From: Pelagibacteraceae bacterium AG-404-P07
GTDB taxonomy: Bacteria > Pseudomonadota > Alphaproteobacteria > Pelagibacterales > Pelagibacteraceae
Length of the DNA stretch: 51,249 nucleotides
NCBI GenBank assembly: GCA_003216235.1
Contig: QCJE01000007.1
Location: 1-51,249 of the forward strand
Direction: 5' to 3'
In this document: piece after piece, positions 32,338 to 42,279 of the stretch
Layout: every line of letters starts with the position of its first letter
Position numbering within the stretch: the first letter of the stretch is position 1
Position numbers and translations under genes: made by a program
The notes under the pieces: generated by a model
What the model was told of the DNA's origin: nothing
The model's database searches: none
What the model saw: the letters and a program-made list of their open reading frames with translations, nothing else

Positions 32338-33839
32338 TAAAAAATTCCTTTTCTTAAATTTCTTTTAAGTTTATTCTTTTTAACTTCTATATTTAGTTTA
32401 TTAAGTTGACCTGATTTTAGTTTTCTTAAATTTTGAACTATTTTCAAAAATCTCTTACTTTCTTTTTTATTTAATATATCATTAGTAAGGGTAAGGAATT
32501 TCTTAATATAGTTTTTTCTTTTAAAAGGACGTGAACCATAAGGATGTGCATCAGCAACACCTTGTTCTTCGGTAATTTTTTTTCCATTTTTAAGAGTTAT
32601 GATAACTTTTGCGCCAAAAGCTTTTTTCTTTGGGTTTGGATCATGATATTTCTTCGTCCATTTTTTATCCTCATGAGTCTTAATTGATCTCCAAATTTTA
32701 ATTGTACTTTTCTTTTTTGCTCTAGCTTTTGTATAAGACTTTACATGATGCCAAGTGCCGTCCTCTAAAGCTACAGCAAATATATACATTATTGAATGAT
32801 CTAAAGTTTCTCTACTTGCATTTGGATCCATTTTTTGAGGGTCATTTGCACCAGTACCAATCACATAATGTGTGTGATGACTAGTGTAAATATCTATCTT
32901 TTTAATTTGATTAAGATTGTTCACTCTCTTTTTTAATTTTTTTGCTAAATCAATCAAGGCTTGAGATTGGTATTCTGCAGAATATTCTTTTGTATAAGTT
33001 TCGAGTATTGCTTTTTTTGTTTCCCCTTTTTTTGGAAGAGGAACTTTATATAATGCTTTTTTACCATCAAGAATTCTTGCTATTACACTATCTTCACCTT
33101 CATAAATTGGACTAGGTGCACCTTCACCACGCATAACTCTATCTACAGCTTCTATAGCAAGCTTTCCAGCATGTGCAGGGGCATATGCTTTCCAACTTGA
33201 GATTTCACCTTTTCTAGATTGTCTAGTAGAAATCGTAGTATGTAATGCTTGTTGCACAGCTTGATAAATGGTTTCGGTATTTAATTTTAACATTGAACCA
33301 ATTCCAGCAGCAACACTTGGACCTAAATGAGCAATATGATCAACCTTATGTTTATGTAAACAAATTCCCTTTACCAAATTCACTTGAACTTCATAAGCGG
33401 TTATAATTCCTCTCAATAAATCTAAACCACTTTTTTTATTTTGTTGAGCTACGCTTATCAAGGGAGGGATATTATCTCCTGGATGACTATAATCTGCAGC
33501 TAAAAATGTATCATGAAAATCTAGTTCTCTAACTGCTGTTCCATTTGACCATGCTGCCCATTCACAATCAAATTTTAACTTACTGTTTACTCCAAATAAT
33601 GTAGCACCATTTTTTCTTGAATGTTTTAATGCCATTTCTCTTGAAGAAATTACTGGCTTTCTATTTAGAGATGCAATTGCAACAGAAGCATTATCAATAA
33701 TTCTATTAATAACCATTTCAATCGCGTTTTTCTCTAATTTAGCATTGTCGCTAGCTATCTCTGCAATTTTCCAAGCTAATTGATTCTTTTTAGGCAAACG
33801 TGTTTTAGATGGAAAAACTTTTATATTATGAACTATCAA
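32337..33839 (-). CDS. prpD: 2-methylcitrate dehydratase (MmgE/PrpD family)
   Basis: Removes water from 2-methylcitrate as the first half of its isomerisation. The 500 residues show [55 protein letters not shown] and SFR-like [20 protein letters not shown], as in PrpD, an iron-sulfur-free fold unrelated to aconitase. Translation starts at a TTG at 33839, supported by TAGGAGTT about seven bases upstream; the resulting [20 protein letters not shown] matches the usual PrpD start. It leads the prpDBC operon. An aconitase is needed for the second half and would have to be encoded elsewhere. Confidence 0.94.
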   Translation of the reverse strand: MIVHNIKVFPSKTRLPKKNQLAWKIAEIASDNAKLEKNAIEMVINRIIDNASVAIASLNRKPVISSREMALKHSRKNGATLFGVNSKLKFDCEWAAWSNGTAVRELDFHDTFLAADYSHPGDNIPPLISVAQQNKKSGLDLLRGIITAYEVQVNLVKGICLHKHKVDHIAHLGPSVAAGIGSMLKLNTETIYQAVQQALHTTISTRQSRKGEISSWKAYAPAHAGKLAIEAVDRVMRGEGAPSPIYEGEDSVIARILDGKKALYKVPLPKKGETKKAILETYTKEYSAEYQSQALIDLAKKLKKRVNNLNQIKKIDIYTSHHTHYVIGTGANDPQKMDPNASRETLDHSIMYIFAVALEDGTWHHVKSYTKARAKKKSTIKIWRSIKTHEDKKWTKKYHDPNPKKKAFGAKVIITLKNGKKITEEQGVADAHPYGSRPFKRKNYIKKFLTLTNDILNKKESKRFLKIVQNLRKLKSGQLNKLNIEVKKNKLKRNLRKGIF

Positions 33840-33893
33840 AATAACTCCTAATTAACGGAATTGTTTTTAATAGTTAAAAAAAAATAATCAATA

Positions 33894-34583
33894 TTAAAGA
33901 TATTTTGATACAATTTTTTCAATACCTATAAAGTCTTTTATTAGGTGATTGTGGTAAATTTCGGCTGTATTTTTTTCAGTATATCCATCTTCAAGAAGAA
34001 TTACTGGTATACTAGCTTCTTTGGCTGCATTAGCATCTGTCTCGCTATCACCTATCATTAAAGATTTTTTTAAATCTCCATCTAATATTTCAATAACAGA
34101 TGTCAAATGTCTTGGATCAGGTTTGCAATAATCAAAAGTATTATGTCCAGCGACATACTCAAAAAAATCATAGATACCAATTTTTTTTAAAAGATCGATT
34201 GCTAAATGCTCTTGCTTGTTTGTACAAACTGCCATTGAGATATTTCTTTCTTTTGACCAAATCAAAAATTCTTTAACTCCTTTTATAAGAGTACTTTCGT
34301 TAACAATATTTTTTCCATAGAATTCCACAAAGTCTTTTACCATGTCTTTTTTAATTCTATCATCTTGGATCTTTCCAAATTCTTTTTTGGCTTGGCCCCA
34401 TATCGATCGCCCAAGCATTGCTCCCGCTCCTTGACCTACTAGATTTCTAATTTCATTAGTTGATTTTGTTGGGTAACCATATTTTTTCATCACGTAGTTA
34501 TGGGCATGCATCAAATCTGGAGCGGTATCAACTAAAGTCCCATCTAAATCAAAAAGAATTGTAAATTTTTGTTTCATAATCAA
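33894..34583 (-). CDS. gph: HAD hydrolase, phosphoglycolate phosphatase-like
   Basis: 229 residues with all HAD motifs: the nucleophile FDLDGTLVDTAPDL with Asp12 and Asp14, motif II VCTNKQE, motif III lysine in YCKPDPRHL and motif IV GDSETDANAA. A cap of the Gph type lies between motifs I and II (NLVGQGAGAMLGRS). Phosphoglycolate phosphatase is the best guess because of the VDTAPDL and NLVGQGA features; a generic sugar-phosphate phosphatase is possible. A second ATG two codons in is an equally good start. It stands alone between prpD and the acetyltransferase gene. Confidence 0.85.
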   Translation of the reverse strand: MIMKQKFTILFDLDGTLVDTAPDLMHAHNYVMKKYGYPTKSTNEIRNLVGQGAGAMLGRSIWGQAKKEFGKIQDDRIKKDMVKDFVEFYGKNIVNESTLIKGVKEFLIWSKERNISMAVCTNKQEHLAIDLLKKIGIYDFFEYVAGHNTFDYCKPDPRHLTSVIEILDGDLKKSLMIGDSETDANAAKEASIPVILLEDGYTEKNTAEIYHNHLIKDFIGIEKIVSKYL

Positions 34584-34648
34584 AAGTATTTTTAAGAAAT
34601 ATTTTGTGAATTAAGAAACATATATACTTAATATAAAGAATTTCATAG

Positions 34649-35272
34649 ATGAAACAGTTAAAATTACAAAAACTTCAAAATAATCTTAGAAATAAATTTT
34701 CTAGGTTAGGTGTCAAAATGGTTGGACCTGAAACTATTTATTTTTCAAAAGATACTAAGATTGGAAAAAATGTTACAATCGAACCATATGTAGTTTTTGG
34801 AACAAAAGTCAAAATAGGCAATAATGTTACTATAAAATCTTTTTCTCATTTAGAAAATTGCAAAGTTGAGAATAAAGTTGATATTGGTCCTTATGCTAGA
34901 ATTAGACCAGGCACAGTTTTAAAAGAGGGATCTAAAGTAGGTAACTTTGTAGAAATAAAAAAAAGTCTTATTGGAAAAAAATCTAAAGTAAGTCATTTAA
35001 CCTATATTGGTGATACTACAATTGGTAAATCTGTAAATGTGGGTGCAGGAACAATTACTTGTAATTATGATGGATTTAAAAAAAGTAAAACTAGAATTAA
35101 AGATAATGTTTTTATTGGTTCCAATTCATCTTTAGTTGCTCCTTTAACTATAGAAGAAGAAAGTGTAATAGGTGCAGGTTCTGTAATTACGAAAAATGTA
35201 AGAAAAAAATCTCTGGCTTTAACAAGAAGTTTACAGACTGAAGTAAAAAATTATAAAAGAAAGAAAAAATAA
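34649..35272 (+). CDS. GlmU-type glucosamine-1-phosphate acetyltransferase domain only
   Basis: 207 residues matching just the C-terminal half of GlmU. The start (NLRNKFSRLGVKMVGPETIY) is the GlmU linker helix, then left-handed beta-helix repeats such as DTKIGKNVTIEP. Catalytic equivalents are visible: Arg86 in YARIRPG, His116 and Tyr119 in SHLTYIGD, Asn139 in CNYDGFKKSKT, and an ending SLALTRSLQTEV as in GlmU. The whole N-terminal uridylyltransferase is absent, and the 65 bases upstream cannot hold it. It should still acetylate glucosamine-1-phosphate. glmS follows two bases later, which supports a UDP-GlcNAc role; the uridylyltransferase must be supplied by another gene. Confidence 0.88.
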   Translation: MKQLKLQKLQNNLRNKFSRLGVKMVGPETIYFSKDTKIGKNVTIEPYVVFGTKVKIGNNVTIKSFSHLENCKVENKVDIGPYARIRPGTVLKEGSKVGNFVEIKKSLIGKKSKVSHLTYIGDTTIGKSVNVGAGTITCNYDGFKKSKTRIKDNVFIGSNSSLVAPLTIEEESVIGAGSVITKNVRKKSLALTRSLQTEVKNYKRKKK

Positions 35273-35274
35273 AA

Positions 35275-37095
35275 ATGTGTGGAATAATAGGAATCAATAG
35301 CAATAAACCTGTTTCAGTCTCAATTATTAATTCTTTAAAAAAATTAGAATATAGAGGCTACGACTCAGCGGGTATTGCTACACTTTTTAGTGGCTTGATT
35401 AATGAGGTTAAATCAGAAGGAAGAGTAGACAGACTTGAAAGAAATTCTTTAGTTCAAAATATGAAAGGCACTATAGGAATTGGTCATGTGAGATGGGCTA
35501 CTCATGGATTACCTAATAGTATAAATGCACATCCTCACTCATCCCAAAATGTATCTGTGGTTCATAATGGTATAATTGAAAATTCAACTTTACTTAAAAA
35601 ATTTTTATTAGGAAAAGGACATAAATTTAAATCTCAAACCGATACTGAAGTAATTGTTCATTTAATTACAGAACATTTAAAAACTGATGATATTGTAAAC
35701 TCAATTCAGAAAACTTTAAAAGCACTTCATGGAAGTTTTGCTTTAGGAATTATATTTAAAGATCAACCAGATTTAATTGTAGGAGCAAGAAGAGGCTCAC
35801 CTTTAGCAGTTGGGTATGGTCCAAATGAAAACTATTTAGGCTCTGACTCTTACGCTTTAAAAGCGATGACCAATAAGATTACTTATCTTGATGATGGTGA
35901 ATTCTGTATGATAAAAAAAGATCATGTAGAGTTTTTTAACGAGGAAGGAACAAAAATAAATAAAAAAGTATTAGAATTATCGTCAGATGAAGAAAAATAT
36001 GACAAAGGTGATTATAAGCATTTCATGGCTAAAGAAATTGAAGAACAGCCAACCACTTTAAAAAATGGAATTAAAGAATATGTAGATAATACAAATAATG
36101 ATATCAATATTTATAACTTTCCATGGAAAGTAAATGAAATTTCTTCAATTACTCTTATTGGTTGTGGAACTGCTTATCATAGTTGTTTAATGGCTAAATA
36201 TTGGTTTGAAGAACTAACCTCTTTAGATGTAAGTGTGGATATTGCATCTGAATTCAGATACAGAAAAAATAGATTTAAAAAAGAAACTTTATATGTTTTT
36301 GTTTCTCAATCTGGTGAAACAGCAGACACTTATGCAGCATTAGATTTATGCAAAAAAAAAGGAATGAAAACTTGTGCCGTGGTAAATGTTATTGAGAGCT
36401 CTATAGCCAGGGATTCTGAGTTCGTTTTACCTATTCATTGTGGAACAGAAATTGGGGTAGCTTCTACTAAAGCTTTTTTAGGACAAATATTAATACTTTA
36501 TATTTTATCTTTAAAACTTGGGTTATTAAGAAAAGATTTAAAAGAAGAGGCATTTACTCAAAAACTAAAAGATTTAAAAGAGTTGCCAAAATTAGTGGAG
36601 CAAACTCTACTTACAGATAATAAGATACAAACTATATCCAATACTTTTAATGAAGCAAAAGGATCAATGTTTTTAGGAAGAGGATTTTCATATCCTATTG
36701 CATTGGAGGGTGCTTTAAAGTTGAAGGAATTATCATATATTCATGCAGAAGGTTATCCTGCTGGAGAAATGAAGCATGGACCATTAGCTCTTATAGAAGA
36801 AGGAATGCCAGTTGTTGTTTTGGCACCAAGAGATGATTATTATAAAAAAACTATTTCAAATATGCAGGAAGTTATTGCTAGAGGAGCAAAAGTTTTACTG
36901 ATTACAAATAAAAGCAAAGATGAAGTTGTTTCTGAGAATATTTGGGAAACTTTAGAGGTTGAGAGTACTAATGAAGATCTATTGCCTTTCCTCTTAACAA
37001 TACCTTTACAAAAATTAGCCTATTATTCGGCTTTAAAAAAAGGTTTTGACATAGATAAGCCAAGAAATTTAGCTAAATCTGTTACCGTTGAATAA
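35275..37095 (+). CDS. glmS: Glutamine-fructose-6-phosphate aminotransferase
   Basis: Makes glucosamine-6-phosphate from fructose-6-phosphate and glutamine, 606 residues. The start MCGIIGI gives the catalytic Cys1 after methionine removal; GHVRWATHGLP and VVHNGIIEN are the glutaminase site. The isomerase half has GCGTAYHSCLMAKYWFE, SQSGETADTYAAL and ASTKAFLGQ, then the C-terminal DKPRNLAKSVTVE that closes the active site. It is two bases behind the acetyltransferase gene, so two steps of UDP-GlcNAc synthesis are cotranscribed. No glmS ribozyme is present: there is no 5' leader. Confidence 0.97.
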   Translation: MCGIIGINSNKPVSVSIINSLKKLEYRGYDSAGIATLFSGLINEVKSEGRVDRLERNSLVQNMKGTIGIGHVRWATHGLPNSINAHPHSSQNVSVVHNGIIENSTLLKKFLLGKGHKFKSQTDTEVIVHLITEHLKTDDIVNSIQKTLKALHGSFALGIIFKDQPDLIVGARRGSPLAVGYGPNENYLGSDSYALKAMTNKITYLDDGEFCMIKKDHVEFFNEEGTKINKKVLELSSDEEKYDKGDYKHFMAKEIEEQPTTLKNGIKEYVDNTNNDINIYNFPWKVNEISSITLIGCGTAYHSCLMAKYWFEELTSLDVSVDIASEFRYRKNRFKKETLYVFVSQSGETADTYAALDLCKKKGMKTCAVVNVIESSIARDSEFVLPIHCGTEIGVASTKAFLGQILILYILSLKLGLLRKDLKEEAFTQKLKDLKELPKLVEQTLLTDNKIQTISNTFNEAKGSMFLGRGFSYPIALEGALKLKELSYIHAEGYPAGEMKHGPLALIEEGMPVVVLAPRDDYYKKTISNMQEVIARGAKVLLITNKSKDEVVSENIWETLEVESTNEDLLPFLLTIPLQKLAYYSALKKGFDIDKPRNLAKSVTVE

Positions 37096-37130
37096 ATAAA
37101 AAACTCTGATACAACAATCTTAGGTTGAGC

Positions 37131-38510
37131 ATGAAAAATTGGAAAGTAAATAGTTGGAGAAAGTACCCGGTTAAACATATTCCGGAATATCCGGATAAAA
37201 AAGAATTGGATCAAGTTTTAGATAAAATGAAAACTTTTCCTCCTCTTGTTTTTGCTGGAGAAACTAGACATCTTAAACAACAACTTGCTGAAGTTGTGGA
37301 TGGAAAAGCTTTTCTTTTACAAGGTGGAGATTGTGCAGAGAGTTTTGCTGAATTCCATCCAGATAATATAAGAGATACTTTTAAATTAATGTTGCAAATG
37401 TCTTTAGTTCTTACTTACTCAGCGTCTTTACCTGTGGTTAAATTAGGAAGAATTGCTGGGCAATTTTCCAAACCTAGAAGTGCACCTACTGAAAAAAAAG
37501 ATGGAGTAGAGTTACCAAGTTATTTAGGAGATAATATTAACGGAATAGAATTTAATGAAAAAGCAAGAGTACCTGACCCAAAAAGATTATTCAAAGCTTA
37601 TTCTCAATCTGCAGCAACTCTAAATTTAGTCAGAGCATTTTGTCATGGTGGTTTTGCGGATCTTAAAAAAGTTCACACATGGAATTTAGGATTTATCAAA
37701 AAAAGTCCGGAAGCTAAAAGATTTAAAGAATTAGAAGATCAAATTGCTAATGCTTTAGCTTTTATGGATGCTTGTGGAATTAATTCAGATTTTAATAGAA
37801 GATTAAAAACAGTTAATTTTTGGACATCTCATGAAGCTTTGTTATTACCATTCGAAGAGTCAATGACCAGAACGGACTCAACTACTGGAGAAAATCATGA
37901 CACTTCAGCTCATTTTGTTTGGATCGGTGACAGAACAAGACAGATTGATGGTGGTCATGTTGAATTTTGTAGAGGAATAGAAAATCCGATTGGTATTAAA
38001 TGTGGGCCTACATTAAAAGCAGATGATTTAATTAATCTTTGTAACAAAATTAATCCAACTAATGAAAAAGGTAAAATTACTTTAATTTCAAGATTTGGTC
38101 ATGAAAATGTTTCTAGTCATTTACCAAAATTAATCAGAGCAATTAAAAAAGAAGGTCTTAATGTAATTTGGTCTTGTGATCCATGTCATGGAAATACAAT
38201 TAAAGCTTCAACAGGATTTAAAACTAGACCATTTAATAGTGTTTTGAGTGAAGTTAAGAATGTTTTTGCCTGCCATCAAAGTGAAGGAAGTTATGCTGGT
38301 GGATTGCATATTGAGCTAACAGGTCAAGATGTAACAGAATGTACAGGTGGTGCACAAAAAATTTCTGATAAAGATTTGTCTTCAAGATATCACACTCATT
38401 GTGACCCAAGATTAAATGCTAATCAAGCTTTAGAACTAGCTTTTTTGATTTCAGATGAGATTAAAAAGAATAGCAGCTATTCTAAAAATGCTATTCAGGC
38501 GGCATCTTAG
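37131..38510 (+). CDS. Class II 3-deoxy-7-phosphoheptulonate synthase
   Basis: First step of aromatic amino acid synthesis, joining PEP with erythrose-4-phosphate. The 459 residues are of the plant-like type II family, unrelated in length to E. coli AroG/F/H. Characteristic blocks are QGGDCAESFAEFHP, RFGHENVSSHLP, DPCHGNTIKASTGFKTRPF and HIELTGQDVTECTGG, including metal-binding Cys, His and Glu. I choose ATG 37131 over an upstream in-frame TTG at 37125, since MKNWKVNSWRKYPVKHIPEY aligns with known starts. No ACT domain is present. It follows glmS by 35 bases. Confidence 0.95.
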   Translation: MKNWKVNSWRKYPVKHIPEYPDKKELDQVLDKMKTFPPLVFAGETRHLKQQLAEVVDGKAFLLQGGDCAESFAEFHPDNIRDTFKLMLQMSLVLTYSASLPVVKLGRIAGQFSKPRSAPTEKKDGVELPSYLGDNINGIEFNEKARVPDPKRLFKAYSQSAATLNLVRAFCHGGFADLKKVHTWNLGFIKKSPEAKRFKELEDQIANALAFMDACGINSDFNRRLKTVNFWTSHEALLLPFEESMTRTDSTTGENHDTSAHFVWIGDRTRQIDGGHVEFCRGIENPIGIKCGPTLKADDLINLCNKINPTNEKGKITLISRFGHENVSSHLPKLIRAIKKEGLNVIWSCDPCHGNTIKASTGFKTRPFNSVLSEVKNVFACHQSEGSYAGGLHIELTGQDVTECTGGAQKISDKDLSSRYHTHCDPRLNANQALELAFLISDEIKKNSSYSKNAIQAAS

Positions 38511-38548
38511 TCTATTGCTTTAATACATAAGATTATTAAATATAAATT

Positions 38549-39286
38549 ATGAGTCCCACAAAAAAAATTAAATATATCTCAGACTGGATTAAGACGTATG
38601 TTGATCATATGCCAAGTAAAGCACAGTCTCTAGTTATCGGAATATCTGGTGGAATAGATTCTTCTGTATCAAGTACATTAAGTGCAATGACAGGGCTTAA
38701 GACTATAGTACTTACTATGCCAATTAAACAAAAAGAAAATCAACATGATTTAAGTTTAAAACATCAAGAATGGTTAATTAAAAAATTCAAAAATGTTGAG
38801 GCGCATACAATTAATTTAGATAGTTTATTCCAAACTTTTTCATCTACACTTAATAAATTTGATAACGAACATGGTTTTGCAAATTCAAGAGCAAGGTTGA
38901 GAATGACAACTTTATATCAAGTTGCCGCTGCCAACAAAGGAATAGTAGTAGGCACTGGTAATAAAGTAGAAGATTTTGGTGTTGGTTTTTATACTAAATA
39001 TGGTGATGGAGGAGTTGATATATCACCAATTGCAGATTGCAATAAAACTGAAGTTTGGCAGCTAGGTAAAGAGTTGGGTATATTAAAAGAAATTATAGAT
39101 GCACCTCCAACTGATGGTTTGTGGGATGACGGCAGAACAGACGAAGGACAGTTAGGTTTTAAATATGAAGATTTGGAAGATGCTATGAAAAATCCAGATT
39201 CTCCACATAGAAAAGAATACGAGAAAATTAGAAAACAAAATTTGCATAAAATGGACCCTATTCCTGTATGCAAAATTCCTAGTTAA
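38549..39286 (+). CDS. nadE: NAD synthetase, ammonia-dependent
   Basis: Amidates nicotinic acid adenine dinucleotide to NAD, 245 residues. The PP-loop SGGIDSSVSS follows VIGI near 28-41. NSRARLRMTTLYQVA, GTGNKVEDFGVGFYTKYGDGGVDISPI (residues about 133-158) and the C-terminal KMDPIPVCKIP are conserved. There is no N-terminal nitrilase-type glutaminase domain, so it uses free ammonia. It is the first of a group running nadE, cysS, cimA, trmJ on the plus strand, 38 bases after the DAHP synthase gene. Confidence 0.95.
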   Translation: MSPTKKIKYISDWIKTYVDHMPSKAQSLVIGISGGIDSSVSSTLSAMTGLKTIVLTMPIKQKENQHDLSLKHQEWLIKKFKNVEAHTINLDSLFQTFSSTLNKFDNEHGFANSRARLRMTTLYQVAAANKGIVVGTGNKVEDFGVGFYTKYGDGGVDISPIADCNKTEVWQLGKELGILKEIIDAPPTDGLWDDGRTDEGQLGFKYEDLEDAMKNPDSPHRKEYEKIRKQNLHKMDPIPVCKIPS

Positions 39287-39337
39287 TCAATTAGATTAAC
39301 AAATCTATAAATAAGGTATATTTCTTAATCAACTAAA

Positions 39338-40681
39338 ATGGATATTTTTTTAACAAATAATTTAACAAATAAAAAAGAACAATTTGTTCCAAAAGATAAA
39401 AAACATATTGGAATGTATGTTTGTGGACCAACCGTATATGATGATCCGCATATTGGAAATGCGCGACCACTAGTTATTTTTGATATTCTTTTCAAATTAC
39501 TAAAAAATTCTTTTTCAAAAGTAACATATGTGAGAAATATTACAGATATTGATGATAAAATAATTAAATCATCACAGGAACAAAAAATTTCTACAAAAGA
39601 ATTAACTGAAAAAGTAACATCAAGCTTTTTTGAAGATTGTATTTTTTTAAATTGTGAAAACCCTACATATCAACCTAAAGCTACAGAACACATTAATTTG
39701 ATGATCGAAATGATAAATCAATTAATCAAAAAAGGTTTTGCTTATGAAAATAATAGTCATGTTTATTTTGAGGTAAAAAAATTTTCTGATTATGGAAAAT
39801 TATCAAATAAGAAATTAGAGGATTTAATAGCTGGATCAAGAGTAGAAGTAAGTGACAACAAGAAAAATTTAGAAGATTTTGTTTTATGGAAACCATCTGT
39901 TAAAGATGAACCCTCTTGGGACTCTCCATGGGGTAAAGGACGACCAGGTTGGCACTTAGAATGTTCAGCAATGTCAAAAAAATTTTTAGGAAATGAATTT
40001 GATATTCATGGAGGTGGAATCGACTTGATTTTTCCCCATCATGAAAATGAGATAGCTCAATCTAGATGTGCAAATGACTCAAAAATTTTTGCTAGGTATT
40101 GGGTTCATAATGCTTTTATTACAATGTCTAATGAAAAAATGGCTAAGTCCCAAGGAAATATTCTTAAGATAAAAGATTTTAGAAATAAGATAAGTGGACA
40201 GGTTTTGAGGTTAGCTCTTATGAGCGCTCATTATAAGCAGCCATTAGATTGGAATGACAAATTAATAAACGATTGTCAAAATACTTTAGATAAATGGTAT
40301 CGTGTTTATTCAGCAGATGTTAAAACTGTTCAAGTAACGGAACAAACTTTAAAACCTTTATACGAAGATCTAAATACTCCAGGATATATTGCAAATCTTC
40401 ATAAACTTTATGAAAGTGCTAATAAAGGCAAAGACAAAGAATTATTTATTTCAGCATGTAAATTTATAGGTTTATTTAATGAAGATAATAAACAATGGGA
40501 AAATTATAAAAAAAATAAAGCTTCAATAAGCGAAGAGGAGATAAATAGTAAAATAGATTTAAGAAATAAAGCTAGGGCAGATAAAGACTATAAGGAAGCT
40601 GATAGAATTAGAGATGAACTTTTTGATAAAGGTGTTTTAATAGAAGATAAAGATGGTAAAACACTTTGGAAATTTAAATGA
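39338..40681 (+). CDS. cysS: Cysteinyl-tRNA synthetase
   Basis: Class I tRNA synthetase, 447 residues, normal length about 460. The HIGH motif is HIGNARP in YVCGPTVYDDPHIGNARP, with the zinc-ligand Cys in the same block. WHLECSAMS and HGGGIDLIFPHHENEIAQS hold the other zinc ligands. The KMSKS motif reads KMAKSQGN, a common variant. The C-terminal anticodon-binding helical region is short. The stop overlaps the cimA start by four bases (ATGA). Confidence 0.97.
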   Translation: MDIFLTNNLTNKKEQFVPKDKKHIGMYVCGPTVYDDPHIGNARPLVIFDILFKLLKNSFSKVTYVRNITDIDDKIIKSSQEQKISTKELTEKVTSSFFEDCIFLNCENPTYQPKATEHINLMIEMINQLIKKGFAYENNSHVYFEVKKFSDYGKLSNKKLEDLIAGSRVEVSDNKKNLEDFVLWKPSVKDEPSWDSPWGKGRPGWHLECSAMSKKFLGNEFDIHGGGIDLIFPHHENEIAQSRCANDSKIFARYWVHNAFITMSNEKMAKSQGNILKIKDFRNKISGQVLRLALMSAHYKQPLDWNDKLINDCQNTLDKWYRVYSADVKTVQVTEQTLKPLYEDLNTPGYIANLHKLYESANKGKDKELFISACKFIGLFNEDNKQWENYKKNKASISEEEINSKIDLRNKARADKDYKEADRIRDELFDKGVLIEDKDGKTLWKFK

Positions 40682-42279
40682 GCAAAGAACGATTATATAT
40701 TTTTGATACAACATTAAGAGATGGTGCTCAAACACAAGGAGTGGATTTTTCTATTGAAGATAAAGAAAAAATTGCATCTGCTTTAGATAACCTTGGTGTT
40801 GATTACATTGAAGGTGGATGGCCAGGAGCTAATCCAACTGATACAGAATTTTTCCAGAAAAAACATAAATTTAGAAATTCAAAACTCACATGTTTTGGGA
40901 TGACAAAAAAATCGGGAAGAAGTGCAGAAAATGATACTGGATTATCAGCACTGATGAACTCAAATACTCCAGCTGTTTGTTTGGTAGGAAAGTCCTGGGA
41001 TTTTCATGTCGATGTAGCTTTAGGAATAACAAATGAAGAAAATTTAGAAAATATAAGTGAAAGTACAAAACATTTTGTTAAGTCAAAAAAAGAATTTATG
41101 TTTGATGCTGAGCATTTTTTTGATGGTTATAAAGCTAATCCAAAATACGCCCTTTCATGTATTAAAGCAGCTTATGATCAAGGGGCAAGATGGGTTGTGT
41201 TATGTGATACTAATGGAGGAACACTTCCTCATGAAGTTTCTAAAATTGTGTCTGAAGTTTCAAAAATTGTACCTGGAAAAAACTTGGGTATTCATGCTCA
41301 CAATGATACAGGTAATGCAGCTGCTAATTCTTTAGCAGCGGTTTTATCTGGTGTTCGTCAAGTTCAAGGAACAATTAATGGATTAGGTGAAAGATGTGGT
41401 AATGCAAATTTAATGTCATTAATACCTACATTTTTTTTAAAGAAGGATTTTTCATCTCAATTTGAAATTGGCATAAAAAGAAAAAGTATCAAAAATTTAA
41501 CAGATTGTTCAAGACTATTAGATGAAATTTTAAATAGAAAACCTAATCAACATTTACCTTATGTAGGTGCTGCTGCTTTTTCTCATAAAGGAGGATTACA
41601 TGTTTCAGCAGTGCAAAAAGATCCAAAAACATATGAACATATAGATCCTGAAGAGGTTGGTAACACAAGAAATATTGTTGTCTCTGATCAATCAGGTAAA
41701 TCAAATATAATATCAAGATTGAAAAGTATCAAAATTGATATTGAGGAAAATGATCCTAAAATTAAGAAATTATTAGATGAGGTTAAAGATAGAGAATTTA
41801 TTGGCTATAGTTATGATGGAGCTGATGCATCCTTTGAATTATTAGCTCGCAGAATTATTGGTGAAATACCAAGATATATATCAATTAATGAATATGATGT
41901 TTCAGTCAAAAAAAATAAATCTGGAGAAATAGTTTCTTCAGCAAAAGCTAAATTAGAAGTTGATGGAGAGAAAATCATCTGTGAGGGCGAGGGTAATGGA
42001 CCAGTAAATGCTTTAGATAATGCAATAAGACAAAATGTTGATCGGCTAGCTAAATACTCCAAGTATTTGAAAGATTTAAAGTTAGTTGATTATAAAGTTC
42101 GAATTTTAAATACAGGAACCGAGGCTGTTACAAGAGTATCAATTGAAAGTACAGATTCAGAAGGAAAAAATTGGTTTACTATTGGTGTATCTACAAACAT
42201 AATTGATGCTTCTTTTAAAGCATTGATTGATAGTTTAGATTATAAACTATTTAAAGATAATGCCCCCGCAAGTAAGTAA
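40678..42279 (+). CDS. cimA: Citramalate synthase
   Basis: Condenses pyruvate with acetyl-CoA to (R)-citramalate, giving a threonine-independent route to 2-oxobutyrate and isoleucine. 533 residues, in the DRE-TIM family: IFDTTLRDGAQTQGVDFS at 8-25, GIHAHNDTGNAAANSLAAV, then GTINGLGERCGNANL, and the LeuA-type regulatory domain at the C-terminus (GTEAVTRVSIESTD). QTQGV in place of the LeuA pattern, with DNLGVDYIEGGWPGANPTD, marks the CimA branch rather than LeuA. Allosteric isoleucine control is expected by homology. It is coupled to cysS, with trmJ starting right at its end. Confidence 0.93.
   Translation: MSKERLYIFDTTLRDGAQTQGVDFSIEDKEKIASALDNLGVDYIEGGWPGANPTDTEFFQKKHKFRNSKLTCFGMTKKSGRSAENDTGLSALMNSNTPAVCLVGKSWDFHVDVALGITNEENLENISESTKHFVKSKKEFMFDAEHFFDGYKANPKYALSCIKAAYDQGARWVVLCDTNGGTLPHEVSKIVSEVSKIVPGKNLGIHAHNDTGNAAANSLAAVLSGVRQVQGTINGLGERCGNANLMSLIPTFFLKKDFSSQFEIGIKRKSIKNLTDCSRLLDEILNRKPNQHLPYVGAAAFSHKGGLHVSAVQKDPKTYEHIDPEEVGNTRNIVVSDQSGKSNIISRLKSIKIDIEENDPKIKKLLDEVKDREFIGYSYDGADASFELLARRIIGEIPRYISINEYDVSVKKNKSGEIVSSAKAKLEVDGEKIICEGEGNGPVNALDNAIRQNVDRLAKYSKYLKDLKLVDYKVRILNTGTEAVTRVSIESTDSEGKNWFTIGVSTNIIDASFKALIDSLDYKLFKDNAPASK

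Noticed and set aside
39292-39307. TAGATT/AATCTA hairpin between nadE and cysS
   Set aside because: Six AT-rich base pairs are expected by chance in such DNA and no T-run follows.
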